Shown: positions 21,572-28,622 of the stretch, one piece after another
Layout: the number at the start of each line of letters is the position of its first letter
Numbering within the stretch: the stretch's first letter is position 1
Source: a virus
Strand: one strand, 5' to 3'
Virus record (IMG/VR): IMGVR_UViG_3300022696_000130
Coordinates: 1 to 37,899 of that record
Length of the DNA: 37,899 bases
Position numbers and translations under genes: made by a program
The notes under the pieces: model-generated
Database searches by the model: none
Seen by the model: the letters and a program-made list of their open reading frames with translations, nothing else
What the model was told of the DNA's origin: nothing

Positions 21572-23146
21572 ATGTCGAACCTGTTTATACGCTCACTCCC
21601 AGTCGTCGCATCGGCTATGGGAAATAAAATGGGCGTTGAAGTCATCATTGGTGACATGGGTGCATGTACTGACGGGAAAAGAATCTATCTGCCTGAACTA
21701 CCTGAAGGCGACGACCTGTTCACGCTTGCACGGGGCTATATCGACCACGAATCAGCACACATTGAAGACACCAACTTTAGTGTCTGGCCGAAAGATAAAG
21801 GCCCTGAGCAGACAATGACCAACATCATTGAAGACATCCGCATTGAAAAGAAAAGAAGTGACCGATACCCAGGTTGCTCCGTCAACCTGAAGAAGCTTGT
21901 GCAGTTACTTGCAGACAAAGGAGACTTCAGCCCGGATCAAAACGATCCTGGTGAAGTGTTCTCAGCATGGATTTTGTCGCGTGGTCGCTTTGACTACTTG
22001 AAGCAGGATGGCGTTGAGAAAATCGCTGACGAAACAGAAAAGCTGCTCCGCGATATGATTGGTGATGATGTCATGGACGACGCTCGCAAACTTATGGGCG
22101 AAATCCCAAGCCTAAAAAGCACGGAAAACTCTAAAGAGCTTGCCAACAAAATTCTCGACCTTCTCGGAAAACAGAAAAATAAACCAAAGAAACAAGACCA
22201 GAACCAACAGGGACAGGGAGGGCAAGGAGGCGGAGAAAAGAAAGACGGATCGCCCCAAAAAGGCGGTGGATCGCAGGAAAAGAAAGACGCTATTGATAAA
22301 ATCCTGAACAACAAAAAGGATTTCGGCAATATCAGCCAGATTCTCCAGGAGGAATTAAACGATAAAGCAACCTCAGATCCGGATAAGTCTTCAGGCTCTT
22401 ACCCAGGAGAAGAATTTGCTTCACACAACAGAAGGACAAACTTCGACACCAGCAAAGTCAGAGAAAAAACGGTTGGGCTTCGGACAAAACTTTCACGCAT
22501 GGTCGCAGCACAACGTCTCAAAAGAACGCACGAAAGACAGACGGGGAGGAAGGTGAATTACAGAGTCCTGCACAGAATCGCCGCCAATAACCCACGCGTT
22601 TTCTGCGCCAAGGAACTTCGCACCGACGACAATACAGCAGTCGCCATATTGCTTGATCGCTCTGGATCAATGGCGGGAAGGGAAATTAAAATTGCACGGG
22701 AAGCAACCTATGCTATCGCTGACGCTCTTGATCTTATCCCAGGCGTTGCTGTAACAACTGCTGCGTTCCCAAGCACCAGAAATAGAATCCTTGTCATAAC
22801 CCCATTCGGGAAAAGCGTGAAGAGAACGCAGGATGCCTATGGCATTGAAGCAACGGGTGGAACGCCAATGCTCGAAGCCATCAACTGGGCCAGAACGAAA
22901 ATGATGCAGCGCACCGAGCCGCGTAAGATTTGCCTGGTTATCACAGATGGAGGCCCCTCAGACCCTCAGCGTGTCAAAAAGACAATCAAGAAGATGGAGA
23001 GAGAAGGCATTGAAATGATGGGGATTTGGATTCAATCCAGAGTTGATTCTCTCTTTGAAACAAGCATCATGATCAACAACGTATCTGAGCTGACAAAAAA
23101 TCTCTTCAAGCTGTTTGAAAAGAAGCTGGTAAAGAAAACGGTATAA
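21572..23146 (+). CDS. CobT-like protein with HExxH and VWA domains
   Basis: A 524-residue protein, with AGGAGAAATT upstream. Residues 57-64 read IDHESAHI, a His-Glu-x-x-His site as in phage CobT-like proteins, followed by NIIEDIRIEKK (84-94). Residues 200-240 are a Gly/Gln/Lys linker. A C-terminal VWA domain has the metal-site motif LLDRSGSM (360-367), a GGTP loop near 428 and LVITDGG near 455. Together with the MoxR/CobS-like ATPase it should form a two-part machine in which the VWA domain binds a client and the ATPase remodels it. Whether it handles a metal cofactor is not known. Confidence 0.82.
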   Translation: MSNLFIRSLPVVASAMGNKMGVEVIIGDMGACTDGKRIYLPELPEGDDLFTLARGYIDHESAHIEDTNFSVWPKDKGPEQTMTNIIEDIRIEKKRSDRYPGCSVNLKKLVQLLADKGDFSPDQNDPGEVFSAWILSRGRFDYLKQDGVEKIADETEKLLRDMIGDDVMDDARKLMGEIPSLKSTENSKELANKILDLLGKQKNKPKKQDQNQQGQGGQGGGEKKDGSPQKGGGSQEKKDAIDKILNNKKDFGNISQILQEELNDKATSDPDKSSGSYPGEEFASHNRRTNFDTSKVREKTVGLRTKLSRMVAAQRLKRTHERQTGRKVNYRVLHRIAANNPRVFCAKELRTDDNTAVAILLDRSGSMAGREIKIAREATYAIADALDLIPGVAVTTAAFPSTRNRILVITPFGKSVKRTQDAYGIEATGGTPMLEAINWARTKMMQRTEPRKICLVITDGGPSDPQRVKKTIKKMEREGIEMMGIWIQSRVDSLFETSIMINNVSELTKNLFKLFEKKLVKKTV

Positions 23147-23152
23147 TCAGCA

Positions 23153-23177
23153 AGGCCCCTCTTCGGAGGGGCTTTTC
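23153..23177 (+). terminator. UUCG-capped terminator
   Basis: AAGGCCCCTC...GAGGGGCTT form a nine-pair stem (with one unpaired G) capped by TTCG, then TTTT. It ends the ATPase/VWA operon. Confidence 0.8.
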
Positions 23178-23199
23178 TGCATAAAAGGAGGATACAGAC

Positions 23200-23445
23200 A
23201 TGAAAAAAATCAGGGCAAAACATTACATCGTGACGCGCTATTGGCTCGACTACTACACGACGACTCACTGTACCTTGTGCGGCAATAGCGGAGTCATTGA
23301 CTCCCGTGGAGTTAAGTCAGCACTGGGGAAAGAAGTTGGCCGATTGAATTGGTGCATCTGCCCAAACGGTCAACAAATGCGAAAAATTCGCGGAGATAAA
23401 TTACCTATACCGGACGTTGACAACACCGGATACAAGAGGAGGTAG
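23200..23445 (+). CDS. Zinc-knuckle small protein (81 aa), unknown
   Basis: The ATG at 23200 follows AAAAGGAGGATACAGAC. The product contains HCTLCGNSGVI and, 26 residues on, WCICPNGQQMRK, which can make one C-x2-C/C-x-C zinc site; this C...CICPNGQ pattern is common in small phage proteins of unknown function. The N and C termini are basic. First gene after the terminator. Confidence 0.62.
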   Translation: MKKIRAKHYIVTRYWLDYYTTTHCTLCGNSGVIDSRGVKSALGKEVGRLNWCICPNGQQMRKIRGDKLPIPDVDNTGYKRR

Positions 23446-23447
23446 AA

Positions 23448-23765
23448 ATGACACTGGAAGAAATTAAAAAGAAGCGCGAAAAACAATCTCCATATATTGC
23501 TGGCGAAGTCGCCGACTGGCTCATCGCAGAGGTTGAGCGGCTACAGAGAAGGTGTGAAGAACTTGGAACAGCGTACTCGGCAATGACAGAAATGTACCAG
23601 GAGGCAGTCGATAAAACAGCCACCAGTTGCGCTGAGATTGCAGAAGGGCTACCAGATAAAAAAGTTTATCCAACAGATCGTCCTTGGTTTGTTCTGTACC
23701 CAGCACCAGCGAAAAAAGCTGCCGACGTTATCCGCAAGGAGTTCGGACTGAAAGGAAGAGAGTGA
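23448..23765 (+). CDS. Helical protein (105 aa), unknown
   Basis: Starts two bases after the previous stop with AAGAGGAGGTAGAA upstream. The product is helical with a coiled coil around DWLIAEVERLQRRCEELGTA. No family is recognised. The next two genes share a similar coil (EVERLRDTSLK; ELDRYKKVVDEA), so the three may be distantly related or co-evolved. Confidence 0.6.
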   Translation: MTLEEIKKKREKQSPYIAGEVADWLIAEVERLQRRCEELGTAYSAMTEMYQEAVDKTATSCAEIAEGLPDKKVYPTDRPWFVLYPAPAKKAADVIRKEFGLKGRE

Positions 23766-24025
23766 TGGATATCAGCACTTACGACTTCAAAGGCGCTTAC
23801 CATTGTTACGAATGCAGAATGAAAGAACTTGAAGATGGTACTGGGGATTTTGTTAGGGCAGAGGACTATGACAAACTCCGCGCAGAGGTTGAGAGACTGC
23901 GGGATACATCATTAAAGGCTCTAGGAGAAATGAAATTATATTTTGATCAGTACCCTCACATGAAAAAAGGATACATCGTTGACGTAATTGAAGAATTACA
24001 AAAGGCGTTAGAAGGAGAAGAGTGA
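23765..24025 (+). CDS. Small coiled-coil protein (86 aa), unknown
   Basis: The ATG at 23765 overlaps the previous stop (TGATG). The product has CYECRMKELEDG near the N terminus and a coil (EDYDKLRAEVERLRDTSLKA). AGGAAGAG provides the SD. No family is recognised. Starts with MDISTYDF; the downstream gene starts MDIYEPAL, probably chance. Confidence 0.6.
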   Translation: MDISTYDFKGAYHCYECRMKELEDGTGDFVRAEDYDKLRAEVERLRDTSLKALGEMKLYFDQYPHMKKGYIVDVIEELQKALEGEE

Positions 24026-24438
24026 TGGATATTTATGAACCAGCTCTTTTTGGAAGCCCTGAATGTTTAGGGTGCAAGCAACCCCGCGCAGAACTCAAAG
24101 CAGCCAAGGCTGAAGCAGATACGCTTTGTATAGCAATACACCAACGTCACTACAAAACGACGGCCCCTGAATTTGATCTATGCGATTCCGTTCCGGGAGT
24201 CATTTCACAAATTGACAATATGGTTGCTGGTTTATTTTCCGAACTTGACCGCTACAAGAAAGTGGTTGATGAGGCTTGTGGTTTGTTGAAAATAGCAAGC
24301 TGCCCAAATCGCAACTGCACAGGTGGAGTATTGCAGGTTGGCATTAACGGCGACGATATAGAGCAATGCCAATGGTGTTATTTTCGAGATGAATTACTCC
24401 GCGAACTGGAGGCCAACAATGTTTCTCGTCAACCCTGA
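24025..24438 (+). CDS. Cysteine-containing coiled-coil protein (137 aa), unknown
   Basis: The ATG at 24025 overlaps the previous stop (TGATG) with AGGAGAAG upstream. The product has ECLGCKQPRAELKAAKAEAD at the start and SCPNRNCTGG and EQCQWCYF near the end; these C-x2-C pairs could form a zinc ribbon with GVLQVGINGD between them. Function unknown. Confidence 0.6.
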   Translation: MDIYEPALFGSPECLGCKQPRAELKAAKAEADTLCIAIHQRHYKTTAPEFDLCDSVPGVISQIDNMVAGLFSELDRYKKVVDEACGLLKIASCPNRNCTGGVLQVGINGDDIEQCQWCYFRDELLRELEANNVSRQP

Positions 24439-24874
24439 GAAACTCAAAGAAGAACTTATCCCCCTGACAATGGAGGAAAGGGGAGAGTTTATCACCCGCA
24501 AGGTTGCACAGATGCTCTCTGGGGAGTTTAAGGAAGACTGGGCATACCCTGACAAGGGGAAGACCAAAAAAATCGCTGACAGCCCTTATACAGAAGCCTT
24601 TGAGCTTTTCTGGAAGAGCTACCACCCTGATAGAAGGACAGGGAAGGGAGCAGCATTTAAATCGTGGAAGAAAGTTGCCAAAAACAGAGCCCAGGAAATA
24701 GCGCTTCTCGATCTTTGCACCAAGGCCCTGGCGTGGCAAAAAACATCACGACAATGGTGCGAAGGATTCGTCCCCTTACCTGCGACCTACCTCAACCAAA
24801 GGCGCTGGGAAGACGAAGCTCCAGAACAAAAGGAAGGCTACTGTGACATCAACGGAAACTGGCAGGAAAGATAA
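24419..24874 (+). CDS. Phage replication-organiser-like protein
   Basis: The ATG at 24419 has CTGGAGGCCAACA upstream; product 151 residues. YTEAFELFWKSYHPDRRTGK followed by GAAFKSWKK (57-85), and FVPLPATYLNQRRWEDE (about 119-135) are hallmarks of the C-terminal domain found in phage replication initiators and helicase-loading proteins (Phe-x-x-Phe-Trp...Lys-Gly-x-Ala...Pro-x-Thr-Tyr-Leu-x-x-x-Arg-Trp). The N-terminal DNA-binding part is reduced. It lies two genes upstream of the primase finger and one upstream of the helicase, fitting a role in loading the helicase. Confidence 0.65.
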   Translation: MFLVNPEKLKEELIPLTMEERGEFITRKVAQMLSGEFKEDWAYPDKGKTKKIADSPYTEAFELFWKSYHPDRRTGKGAAFKSWKKVAKNRAQEIALLDLCTKALAWQKTSRQWCEGFVPLPATYLNQRRWEDEAPEQKEGYCDINGNWQER

Positions 24875-24971
24875 CCAGAATACTCTTCTAATTCAATAAT
24901 CCTTGCATCTTATAGCCTCAGTCTGCATGATTGAGGCTATTGATTTTATTCCCCCACAAATGAGGTTGATT

Positions 24972-25826
24972 ATGCTGGTCAGGCCGCAAGATTTAGAGCA
25001 GCAATTCTATGCTATGCGCAAAGTTGAACCCTCCAAAAAAGGCCTTTCAACAGGCTTTCAAGTTCTCGACCCCTACATGCTTTTGGCCAAGGGCTACATG
25101 ATGATCGCAACAGGGTATCCTGGCTGTGGTAAATCAGAATTTATTGACGCAATCCTCGTCAACATGGCTGTTTCCTATGGCTGGAAAACGCTTTACTTCT
25201 CACCGGAAAACCACCCCATCGAAGAGCACATGAGCAAGCTGGCGGAAAAGTTCTATGGCAAGAGAATGCGAAAGCTCACACAGGAAGAATCAGCAGCCTC
25301 TTTAGAATTTCTGACAAGCCATTTCTCATGGATAGACCTCGAAGAGCCAAACCTTGAAGCCATCATCAACCTTACCAAAGCAGACCACAAAGAAAGAGCA
25401 ATCGATTGTATCGTCATTGACCCCTGGAACGCAGTTACACATAGTCGCGGATCGACAATGATCCATGAATACCTTTCAAACGCCCTCTCTAAAATCATCC
25501 GCCTTGCCAGAACACTCAAAATATTCGTCGTCATCGTCGCTCACCCCGCAAAACCAGTAAAAGACAAAGAAGGGAAGATCGGAATTCCCACTCTCTACGA
25601 CATCTCGGATGGCGCAATGTGGAGAAATAAGGCTGACTACGGAATCGTCTTTCACCGCCCGGACATGATGAAAAACCAGATACTCATCTCGGTTCAGAAA
25701 ATCAAACAGAAATGGATGGGGCATTTGGGGAACATTACGATGGATTACCATTGGGAATCAGGTCGTTTCAAAAGCATTGAAGACAAAGAGTTTTTATTGC
25801 CGACTGAAATCCCTTTACCCTTTTAG
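24972..25826 (+). CDS. DnaB/Twinkle-like replicative helicase domain
   Basis: From the ATG at 24972 (GAGG six bases upstream) the protein has 284 residues; longer starts exist without an SD. It is a RecA-like ATPase: STGFQVLDPYMLLAKGYMMI, Walker A GYPGCGKS (48-55), YFSPEN, Walker B CIVIDPWN (D150), FVVIVAHP (sensor), RNKADYGIVFHR. This matches the C-terminal helicase domain of DnaB/gp4/Twinkle proteins without the N-terminal primase half. It ends EIPLPF. Expected to be the ring helicase at the phage fork, working with the adjacent zinc finger protein. Confidence 0.8.
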   Translation: MLVRPQDLEQQFYAMRKVEPSKKGLSTGFQVLDPYMLLAKGYMMIATGYPGCGKSEFIDAILVNMAVSYGWKTLYFSPENHPIEEHMSKLAEKFYGKRMRKLTQEESAASLEFLTSHFSWIDLEEPNLEAIINLTKADHKERAIDCIVIDPWNAVTHSRGSTMIHEYLSNALSKIIRLARTLKIFVVIVAHPAKPVKDKEGKIGIPTLYDISDGAMWRNKADYGIVFHRPDMMKNQILISVQKIKQKWMGHLGNITMDYHWESGRFKSIEDKEFLLPTEIPLPF

Positions 25827-25835
25827 GAGTGAGAG

Positions 25836-26288
25836 ATGCCTGACTACGGGAAGATTTTAAGAGATGCAGAGCGCAGAGGAGAAAGCAGAGTCAGAGCAGG
25901 CTTTGATCGCATCCGCCAACTGAAAGCATTGATAAAAACCTGTGAAGATATGGGGGGAGACATTGCAGATTTCTGGAAGAAAGAAGCCCAGGAGGAGATG
26001 AATTTCCTAAAGAGCAACATTATCAAGGCAAAAATCCCATCCAAGATCACAGAAGACGACATAGAGCAGGCTCGGAACTACCCAGTAGATAAACTCATCG
26101 ACTTTAAAAATGGCGCAGCAACAGCATGGTGTCACGAAGACAAAAACCCATCCCTCGCCCGCCTCACCCGAATCAACAAAGTAAAATGCTACCCCTGTGA
26201 TAAGACCTTCGACAGTATCGACATCGCCATGCACCAATATGGGTGCGACTTTATAACCGCAGTCAAAACATTGACGGGAGGACATTGA
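25836..26288 (+). CDS. Stand-alone CHC2-type primase zinc finger
   Basis: A 150-residue protein (TAGGAGTGAG upstream). The first 90 residues are helical. WCHEDKNPSLARL (98-110) then VKCYPCDKTFDSIDIAMHQY (116-135) and FITAVKTL follow the DnaG N-terminal zinc domain that reads template sequence. Likely ligands are C99/H100 with C118 and C121; the usual Cys three before the His is replaced by Ala, with Cys next to the His instead. No TOPRIM catalytic domain is attached or seen nearby, so it may assist another primase. Confidence 0.68.
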   Translation: MPDYGKILRDAERRGESRVRAGFDRIRQLKALIKTCEDMGGDIADFWKKEAQEEMNFLKSNIIKAKIPSKITEDDIEQARNYPVDKLIDFKNGAATAWCHEDKNPSLARLTRINKVKCYPCDKTFDSIDIAMHQYGCDFITAVKTLTGGH

Positions 26289-26624
26289 ATGAAGATAGAA
26301 ATCAAATGCCTGGACGGTAACTGCTGGATCAACATGCCTATCGAAAAACTCAAGGGGTCGTCAATTCTGGAGTATATGGCCGATGAGATGACACCGACTG
26401 TCGCCGCAATCTACGACGGGGAAAAGCCTGTTTTCTTTCTGTCCAACACAGACAAGCACTCACAGATGATGCGGGGGAAAGGTCATGTCTGCTTTTCAAC
26501 GTCCGAATTCCAGGCCATCATGTCAGCAGAAACCCAGACGTTCTCCAAGATGGTGGTACACACCTTCCCAGGCTCAAGCGTTGTCGATATTCGAAGAGCG
26601 GAAGTACAGGAGAGTTTTGCATGA
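26289..26624 (+). CDS. Unknown protein (111 aa)
   Basis: The ATG at 26289 follows the previous stop directly; GGGAGGACATTGA gives the SD. The product is alpha/beta: MKIEIKCLDGNCWINMPIEK, ATG-proximal strands, then VAAIYDGEKPVFFLSNTDK. No family is recognised. It overlaps the next gene by four bases and probably belongs to the replication operon. Confidence 0.6.
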   Translation: MKIEIKCLDGNCWINMPIEKLKGSSILEYMADEMTPTVAAIYDGEKPVFFLSNTDKHSQMMRGKGHVCFSTSEFQAIMSAETQTFSKMVVHTFPGSSVVDIRRAEVQESFA

Positions 26625-26863
26625 AGAATGACGACCTTCCAACTCTGGCAGAGGATGCGGAAATTGGTCGGGTCGAAGTCTATAAGGTGAGAACTCACTA
26701 CGCTACAATCCGCTGCCCGGACATCACGTTCAACAAAAAAGTCCCCATGAGGGACACCATGAGTCGTGAGCAATGTCTTCTCCGGGTCTATACTCAAGCG
26801 GCCTGTGCAAAAAAATGCAAAATCGGAAGAAATTTACTTGAAGAATGGAAGAAGCAGAGGTAA
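26621..26863 (+). CDS. Small basic protein (80 aa), unknown
   Basis: ATGA overlap with the previous gene; CAGGAGAGTTTTGC upstream. The product begins acidic and ends basic (CAKKCKIGRNLLEEWKKQR). Three Cys residues near the end are not in a clear zinc pattern. Last gene of the replication operon. Confidence 0.6.
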   Translation: MKNDDLPTLAEDAEIGRVEVYKVRTHYATIRCPDITFNKKVPMRDTMSREQCLLRVYTQAACAKKCKIGRNLLEEWKKQR

Positions 26864-26923
26864 ACTTCTTTCACGCTTAAAACTGGTACGGGGGCGTGGC
26901 CAGAAAATTAAATAGCCAAAGCA

Positions 26924-26941
26924 AACAAGATGCTGGCACAA
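26924..26941 (+). repeat. 18-base element, copy 2
   Basis: AACAAGATGCTGGCACAA; one mismatch to 19423-19440. It lies 61 bases after the end of the replication operon and 43 bases before a terminator. Confidence 0.55.
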
Positions 26942-26983
26942 TAAACCTATGGAGAGTGGACCACCCCCTCCCCACTCCCCTAG

Positions 26984-27025
26984 AAAGCCCTTTGGATGTC
27001 TTGTTCGTCCAAAGGGCTTTCGCTT
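26984..27025 (+). terminator. Strong rho-independent terminator
   Basis: AAAGCCCTTTGGA (26984-26996) and TCCAAAGGGCTTT (27008-27020) pair over 13 bases with an 11-base loop, followed by CGCTTTTT. It ends the replication operon. Confidence 0.85.
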
Positions 27026-27044
27026 TTTAAAAAAGGGAATAAAC

Positions 27045-27260
27045 ATGACAAAGAAAATCTCTTTCCTTCAAGACCCTCCAGGAAGACGCCACACACGAGC
27101 TTTAACCAAATTGACAAACCTCTGTTTAAGAAACTTCGAAAAACCATCTAAAGAAAACTTTTCCATCCTGAGAACTTTTGTCGAAAAATTTCTCGTCCCA
27201 ATGGCTGAAGACCCAACCAACGAAGAAAAAATCAAAGCCGTCGTGGATAAAAGCAAGTAA
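27045..27260 (+). CDS. Small basic helical protein (71 aa), unknown
   Basis: The ATG at 27045 follows AAAAGGGAATAAAC. The product is basic and helical (RHTRALTKLTNLCLRNFEKP). No family is recognised. First gene after the terminator at 26984, so it may have its own promoter nearby, though none is evident. Confidence 0.6.
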   Translation: MTKKISFLQDPPGRRHTRALTKLTNLCLRNFEKPSKENFSILRTFVEKFLVPMAEDPTNEEKIKAVVDKSK

Positions 27261-27275
27261 AAGGAGCTGGTTCTG

Positions 27276-27623
27276 ATGAAAGAATTCTCTTTTGGAGATG
27301 TTGTCAGAATTGATGAAAGCCCTTCAGGTTGGTTCTATTGGGTTTGTGGAGTTATGACGTATTCAGAAACAGCCACAAAGAAGATTTATCTTCTTTGCAA
27401 CGACGCAACCTATGGCGCTCCTTATACTCATGAAAGGCTTAAGCTGGCTACACAAAGCGATGACTATAGCCAAAAAAAGGCGACATTATACAGGAACAAA
27501 TATATCAAGGAGTGTGAATCATGGGCGCACAAAACCCTCTTATCTCTGAAAATCTGTGTTCCACCACACTACAAAATAAGAAATCCCATTGTCCTCGACG
27601 AGGGGGAAGGAGCCTGGTTCTGA
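27276..27623 (+). CDS. SH3-like beta-barrel protein with WF tail, paralogue 5
   Basis: A 115-residue protein; AAAAGGAGCTGGTTCTG lies upstream. The opening KEFSFGDVVRIDESPSGW fits the small-barrel family, followed by WVCGVMTYSETATKKIYLL and THERLKLA. The C terminus is VLDEGEGAWF, here with codons TGG TTC, showing that the tail is kept at protein level rather than as a fixed DNA word. Function unknown. Confidence 0.65.
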   Translation: MKEFSFGDVVRIDESPSGWFYWVCGVMTYSETATKKIYLLCNDATYGAPYTHERLKLATQSDDYSQKKATLYRNKYIKECESWAHKTLLSLKICVPPHYKIRNPIVLDEGEGAWF

Positions 27624-27932
27624 CATAAATAAAACCCAGTGGCCCCTCGCCACCCCTATCGGGGGCCTATCGCCTGCGCCAGAGCAGGGTAAAGGATAAA
27701 CAGGCAATTGTGGTAACGCCGGTGCAGTTGGGACGACTCCCGGAAACTCGAAAGAGATTGATGGCGTTCCAGGCCAAGAGGATGGGAGAGACTTTATGAT
27801 CCCACCAAGTGTCGCTCACTTAAAACGCACCTGATAATTCACTGGGGATAAAGCTGGCTGCTGACAAGCATTAGGGTTTTTCCGAAGAGACCACATCGGA
27901 TGGGGGGTAGTACGCCCAGAAATGGAGGACAG
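27624..27932 (+). other. Structured non-coding region
   Basis: 309 bases without a convincing gene. Several short hairpins are visible: GTGGC/GCCAC near 27640, CCCC/GGGG near 27655, CCTGC/GCAGG near 27675 and TGGGA/TCCCA near 27783-27805. No U-tract follows any of them. A structured leader or small RNA for the downstream barrel genes is possible. Confidence 0.4.
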
Positions 27933-28241
27933 ATGAAAGTAGGAGATAGGGTTAAATTCAAATCAGTCAAAGAGGTGCACGAACTCAGAAAAACACCTGA
28001 AGGTGTTCATGGTGGGTGGCCTGATGAGATGGATGAGCTTGCTGGGCAGACAGGGACTGTTGCTGCTATAGCCGAACACTCTAGCTTTTTAGAAATTAAA
28101 TACGACAATGGGGAAAAATATTCATGGAGCATTTCCGAAGACATGCTTGAAGCCATTGGGCCGGAAATAAAGCCAAAAGCACCAGGAAAGAAAAAAAGCC
28201 TGCTTGATATGATGACAGTCGGGAAGGAGGCGTGGTTTTGA
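27933..28241 (+). CDS. SH3-like beta-barrel protein with WF tail, paralogue 6
   Basis: The ATG at 27933 follows GGAGGACAG; product 102 residues. MKVGDRVKFKSVKEVH, then LAGQTGTVAAIAEHSSFLEI and KYDNGEKYSWSISEDML form a clear KOW/SH3-type small barrel, the best example in the window. A Lys/Pro linker (PEIKPKAPGKKK) leads to MMTVGKEAWF. Similar barrels bind nucleic acids or proteins; which one here is unknown. Confidence 0.7.
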   Translation: MKVGDRVKFKSVKEVHELRKTPEGVHGGWPDEMDELAGQTGTVAAIAEHSSFLEIKYDNGEKYSWSISEDMLEAIGPEIKPKAPGKKKSLLDMMTVGKEAWF

Positions 28242-28573
28242 TGCCCTTTGCCTCAATGCGATCCCCTAATTTCAAAATTACAAAATCAACGAAAAGTACG
28301 CTTGTCCTTGAAGATGTCGGCCCCTGGGATACGCACATGACAATTACAAATGGGGTCGAAGATGTCTTGCATGAACTGTCTTCAACGCTTGATAGAAGGA
28401 GACTTTTTTATTGGGACTCAGATGGTAACTTCACGCAGATCATTTACCAAATGGTCGACGGAAAAGCAAAACTTCTCAGGCTTAATCCTTTGGTTTCACC
28501 ATCGCAAGTTGAGGATATAGACTCTGAAGGACAATCAACAGAGGTTCCTGACAGCGACAAACTCTGGTTTTAG
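28241..28573 (+). CDS. Beta-rich protein with WF tail (110 aa), unknown
   Basis: The ATG at 28241 overlaps the previous stop (TGATG); TTG at 28238, better spaced from GGAGG, is an alternative start. The product is beta-rich (FKITKSTKSTLVLEDVG; LFYWDSDGNFTQIIY) and ends TEVPDSDKLWF. It does not show the Gly-Asp-Val opening of the barrels, so the tail is shared by a different protein type. Confidence 0.62.
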   Translation: MPFASMRSPNFKITKSTKSTLVLEDVGPWDTHMTITNGVEDVLHELSSTLDRRRLFYWDSDGNFTQIIYQMVDGKAKLLRLNPLVSPSQVEDIDSEGQSTEVPDSDKLWF

Positions 28574-28622
28574 ATTTATCTTGATTCCTTTGTGAAAACA
28601 ACCTATTGTGGAGGTATGAATT

